Positions 6,542 through 7,494 of a stretch of 7,494 bases of DNA are shown here, piece after piece. The notes under the pieces are model-generated. The model ran no database searches. It worked only from the letters and a program-made list of their open reading frames with translations, and was not told where the DNA came from. Both the position numbers and the translations under genes were made by a program. The stretch covers positions 1 to 7,494 of the forward strand of contig JAJECB010000386.1 in NCBI GenBank assembly GCA_022822245.1. The letters run 5' to 3'. Source of the stretch: Gammaproteobacteria bacterium (lineage in GTDB: Bacteria > Pseudomonadota > Gammaproteobacteria > HK1). How positions within the stretch are numbered: the first letter of the stretch is position 1; the number at the start of each line of letters is the position of its first letter.

Positions 6542-7494
6542 TCAGAGCGTCGCCATCTCCCGGGCGCGGTGACAGGAGACGGCGCGTCCCGCGTCGTGCC
6601 ATTCCACGGCGGGGTAGAGGTCCTCGCACCGTGACTCCGCCCACGGGCAGCGCCCGTGCAGGTGGCAGCCGCTCGGGAGGTTGATGGGGCTCGGGATCTC
6701 CCCTTCCAGGGTGAATCGGGGGAGGTCCACTTCGGGGTCCGGATAGAGGACCGAGGACAGGAGCGCACGGCTGTAGGGATGGAGCGGGCGCTCGAAGATC
6801 GCCTCGGTCTCCCCGGTCTCCACGATCTTCCCGAGGTACATGATCGCCACCCGGTCGCAGACGCGCCGCACCGCGGTGAGGTCATGGCTGATGAAGAGAT
6901 ATGAGACCCCGAGGTCCGCGCGAAGCTCGGAGAGGAGGTCGAGGACCTCGGCCCGCACCGAGACGTCGAGGGCCGAGGTCGGCTCGTCCAGCACCACGAG
7001 GTCCGGCCGGGTCGCGAGCGCCCGCGCAATCCCGATCCGCTGCTGCTGCCCGGCGCTGAACTGGTGGGGATAGCGGTACATCGCGGCCGATCCGAGGCGC
7101 ACGAGGTCGAGGATCTCGGCGACCCGCTCCTCGCGTTCCGCGGGACCGATCGCGCCGGCGCGCTTCAGGGGCTCCTCCACGATCGCGCCGATCCGCATCC
7201 TCGGGCTCAGCGAATCGTAGGGCTCCTGGAACACCATCTGGATGCGGGGCCGGAGGGCCCGGAACGATCGCGGATCCATCGCGAGCACGTCCCTCCCGTC
7301 GAACCGGATCGCGCCCGCGGTCGGCTCGATGAGACGAAGGATGCAGCGCCCGGTGGTCGTCTTCCCCGATCCGCTCTCCCCCACCAGGGCGAGGGCTTCG
7401 CCCGCCCCGATCTCGAACGACACGTCGTTGACGGCCTGGACCTTGCGGCGCCGGTCCATCGGAAAGTGCTTGACCAGGCCCTCGACGGCGAGAA
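6542..7494 (-). CDS. Di/oligopeptide ABC transporter ATP-binding protein (OppF/DppF type), 5' partial
   Basis: This is the cytoplasmic ATPase that powers a peptide- or nickel-type ABC importer. The frame stays open to the right edge, and codons before the ATG at 7459 read LAVEGLVKHFP, the normal family N-terminus, so the true start lies outside the window. Numbering from that ATG: Walker A GESGSGKT (27-34), Q-loop Gln78 in VFQEPYDSLSPR, signature FSAGQQQR (134-141), Walker B LVVLDEP (154-160, catalytic Glu159) and switch His192 in ISHD. PLHPYSRALL (225-234) and the C-terminal cysteines 265, 271, 278 and 296 mark the oligopeptide/dipeptide-transporter C-terminal domain, where similar cysteines can bind an iron-sulfur cluster. 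The signature has Phe-Ser-Ala in place of the usual Leu-Ser-Gly. The partner ATPase, permeases and binding protein are probably upstream, beyond the right edge. The substrate cannot be read from an ATPase alone. Confidence 0.94.
   Translation of the reverse strand, partial: LAVEGLVKHFPMDRRRKVQAVNDVSFEIGAGEALALVGESGSGKTTTGRCILRLIEPTAGAIRFDGRDVLAMDPRSFRALRPRIQMVFQEPYDSLSPRMRIGAIVEEPLKRAGAIGPAEREERVAEILDLVRLGSAAMYRYPHQFSAGQQQRIGIARALATRPDLVVLDEPTSALDVSVRAEVLDLLSELRADLGVSYLFISHDLTAVRRVCDRVAIMYLGKIVETGETEAIFERPLHPYSRALLSSVLYPDPEVDLPRFTLEGEIPSPINLPSGCHLHGRCPWAESRCEDLYPAVEWHDAGRAVSCHRAREMATL

Overview
This is a GC-rich (roughly two thirds G+C or more by eye) bacterial chromosomal segment with ordinary metabolic gene content. 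Strong third-position GC bias produces long antisense open frames that are not genes. The organism cannot be named. Uma2-family nucleases, stand-alone amidase-signature enzymes, short MetE-like proteins and Dpp/Opp-type transporters together are common in high-GC environmental bacteria such as Proteobacteria, Myxococcota, Actinobacteria and Chloroflexi. No rRNA, tRNA, CRISPR array, transposase or phage gene was recognised.

Layout. Positions 1-77 hold half of a degenerate repeat that runs off the left edge. Next come two minus-strand genes, probably co-transcribed: a short MetE-like (cobalamin-independent methionine synthase family) protein at 770-1927, then a Uma2-family protein at 92-721. 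A divergent intergenic region (1928-2037) separates them from a plus-strand alpha/beta hydrolase (2038-2928). That gene converges, across a 103-bp gap with two GC-rich hairpins, on a minus-strand amidase (3032-4432). A second divergent region (4433-4554) with a 12-bp perfect palindrome leads to a second amidase of a different subgroup (4555-6138). At 6141-6324, two bases after that stop codon, is a 184-bp palindromic, MITE-like element. The window ends with the minus-strand ATPase gene of a di/oligopeptide ABC transporter (6542-7494), whose 5' end lies beyond the right edge.

How the genes may work together. Two amide hydrolases, an alpha/beta hydrolase and a peptide-type importer ATPase would fit a scavenging or catabolic locus that takes up amide- or peptide-like compounds and hydrolyses them. 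This rests on proximity and enzyme class only; no substrate can be read from the sequence.

The most interesting signal is the repeat. It has 24-bp perfect terminal inverted repeats bounded by CTAG and a second pair of 15-bp inverted repeats exactly 47 bp from each end. Smaller hairpins lie in both arms and near the centre, so a single strand could fold into a cross-like structure. The partial copy at 1-77 lies just after the stop codon of the Uma2 gene, with the same arm facing the gene. No convincing undescribed multi-gene system was found.
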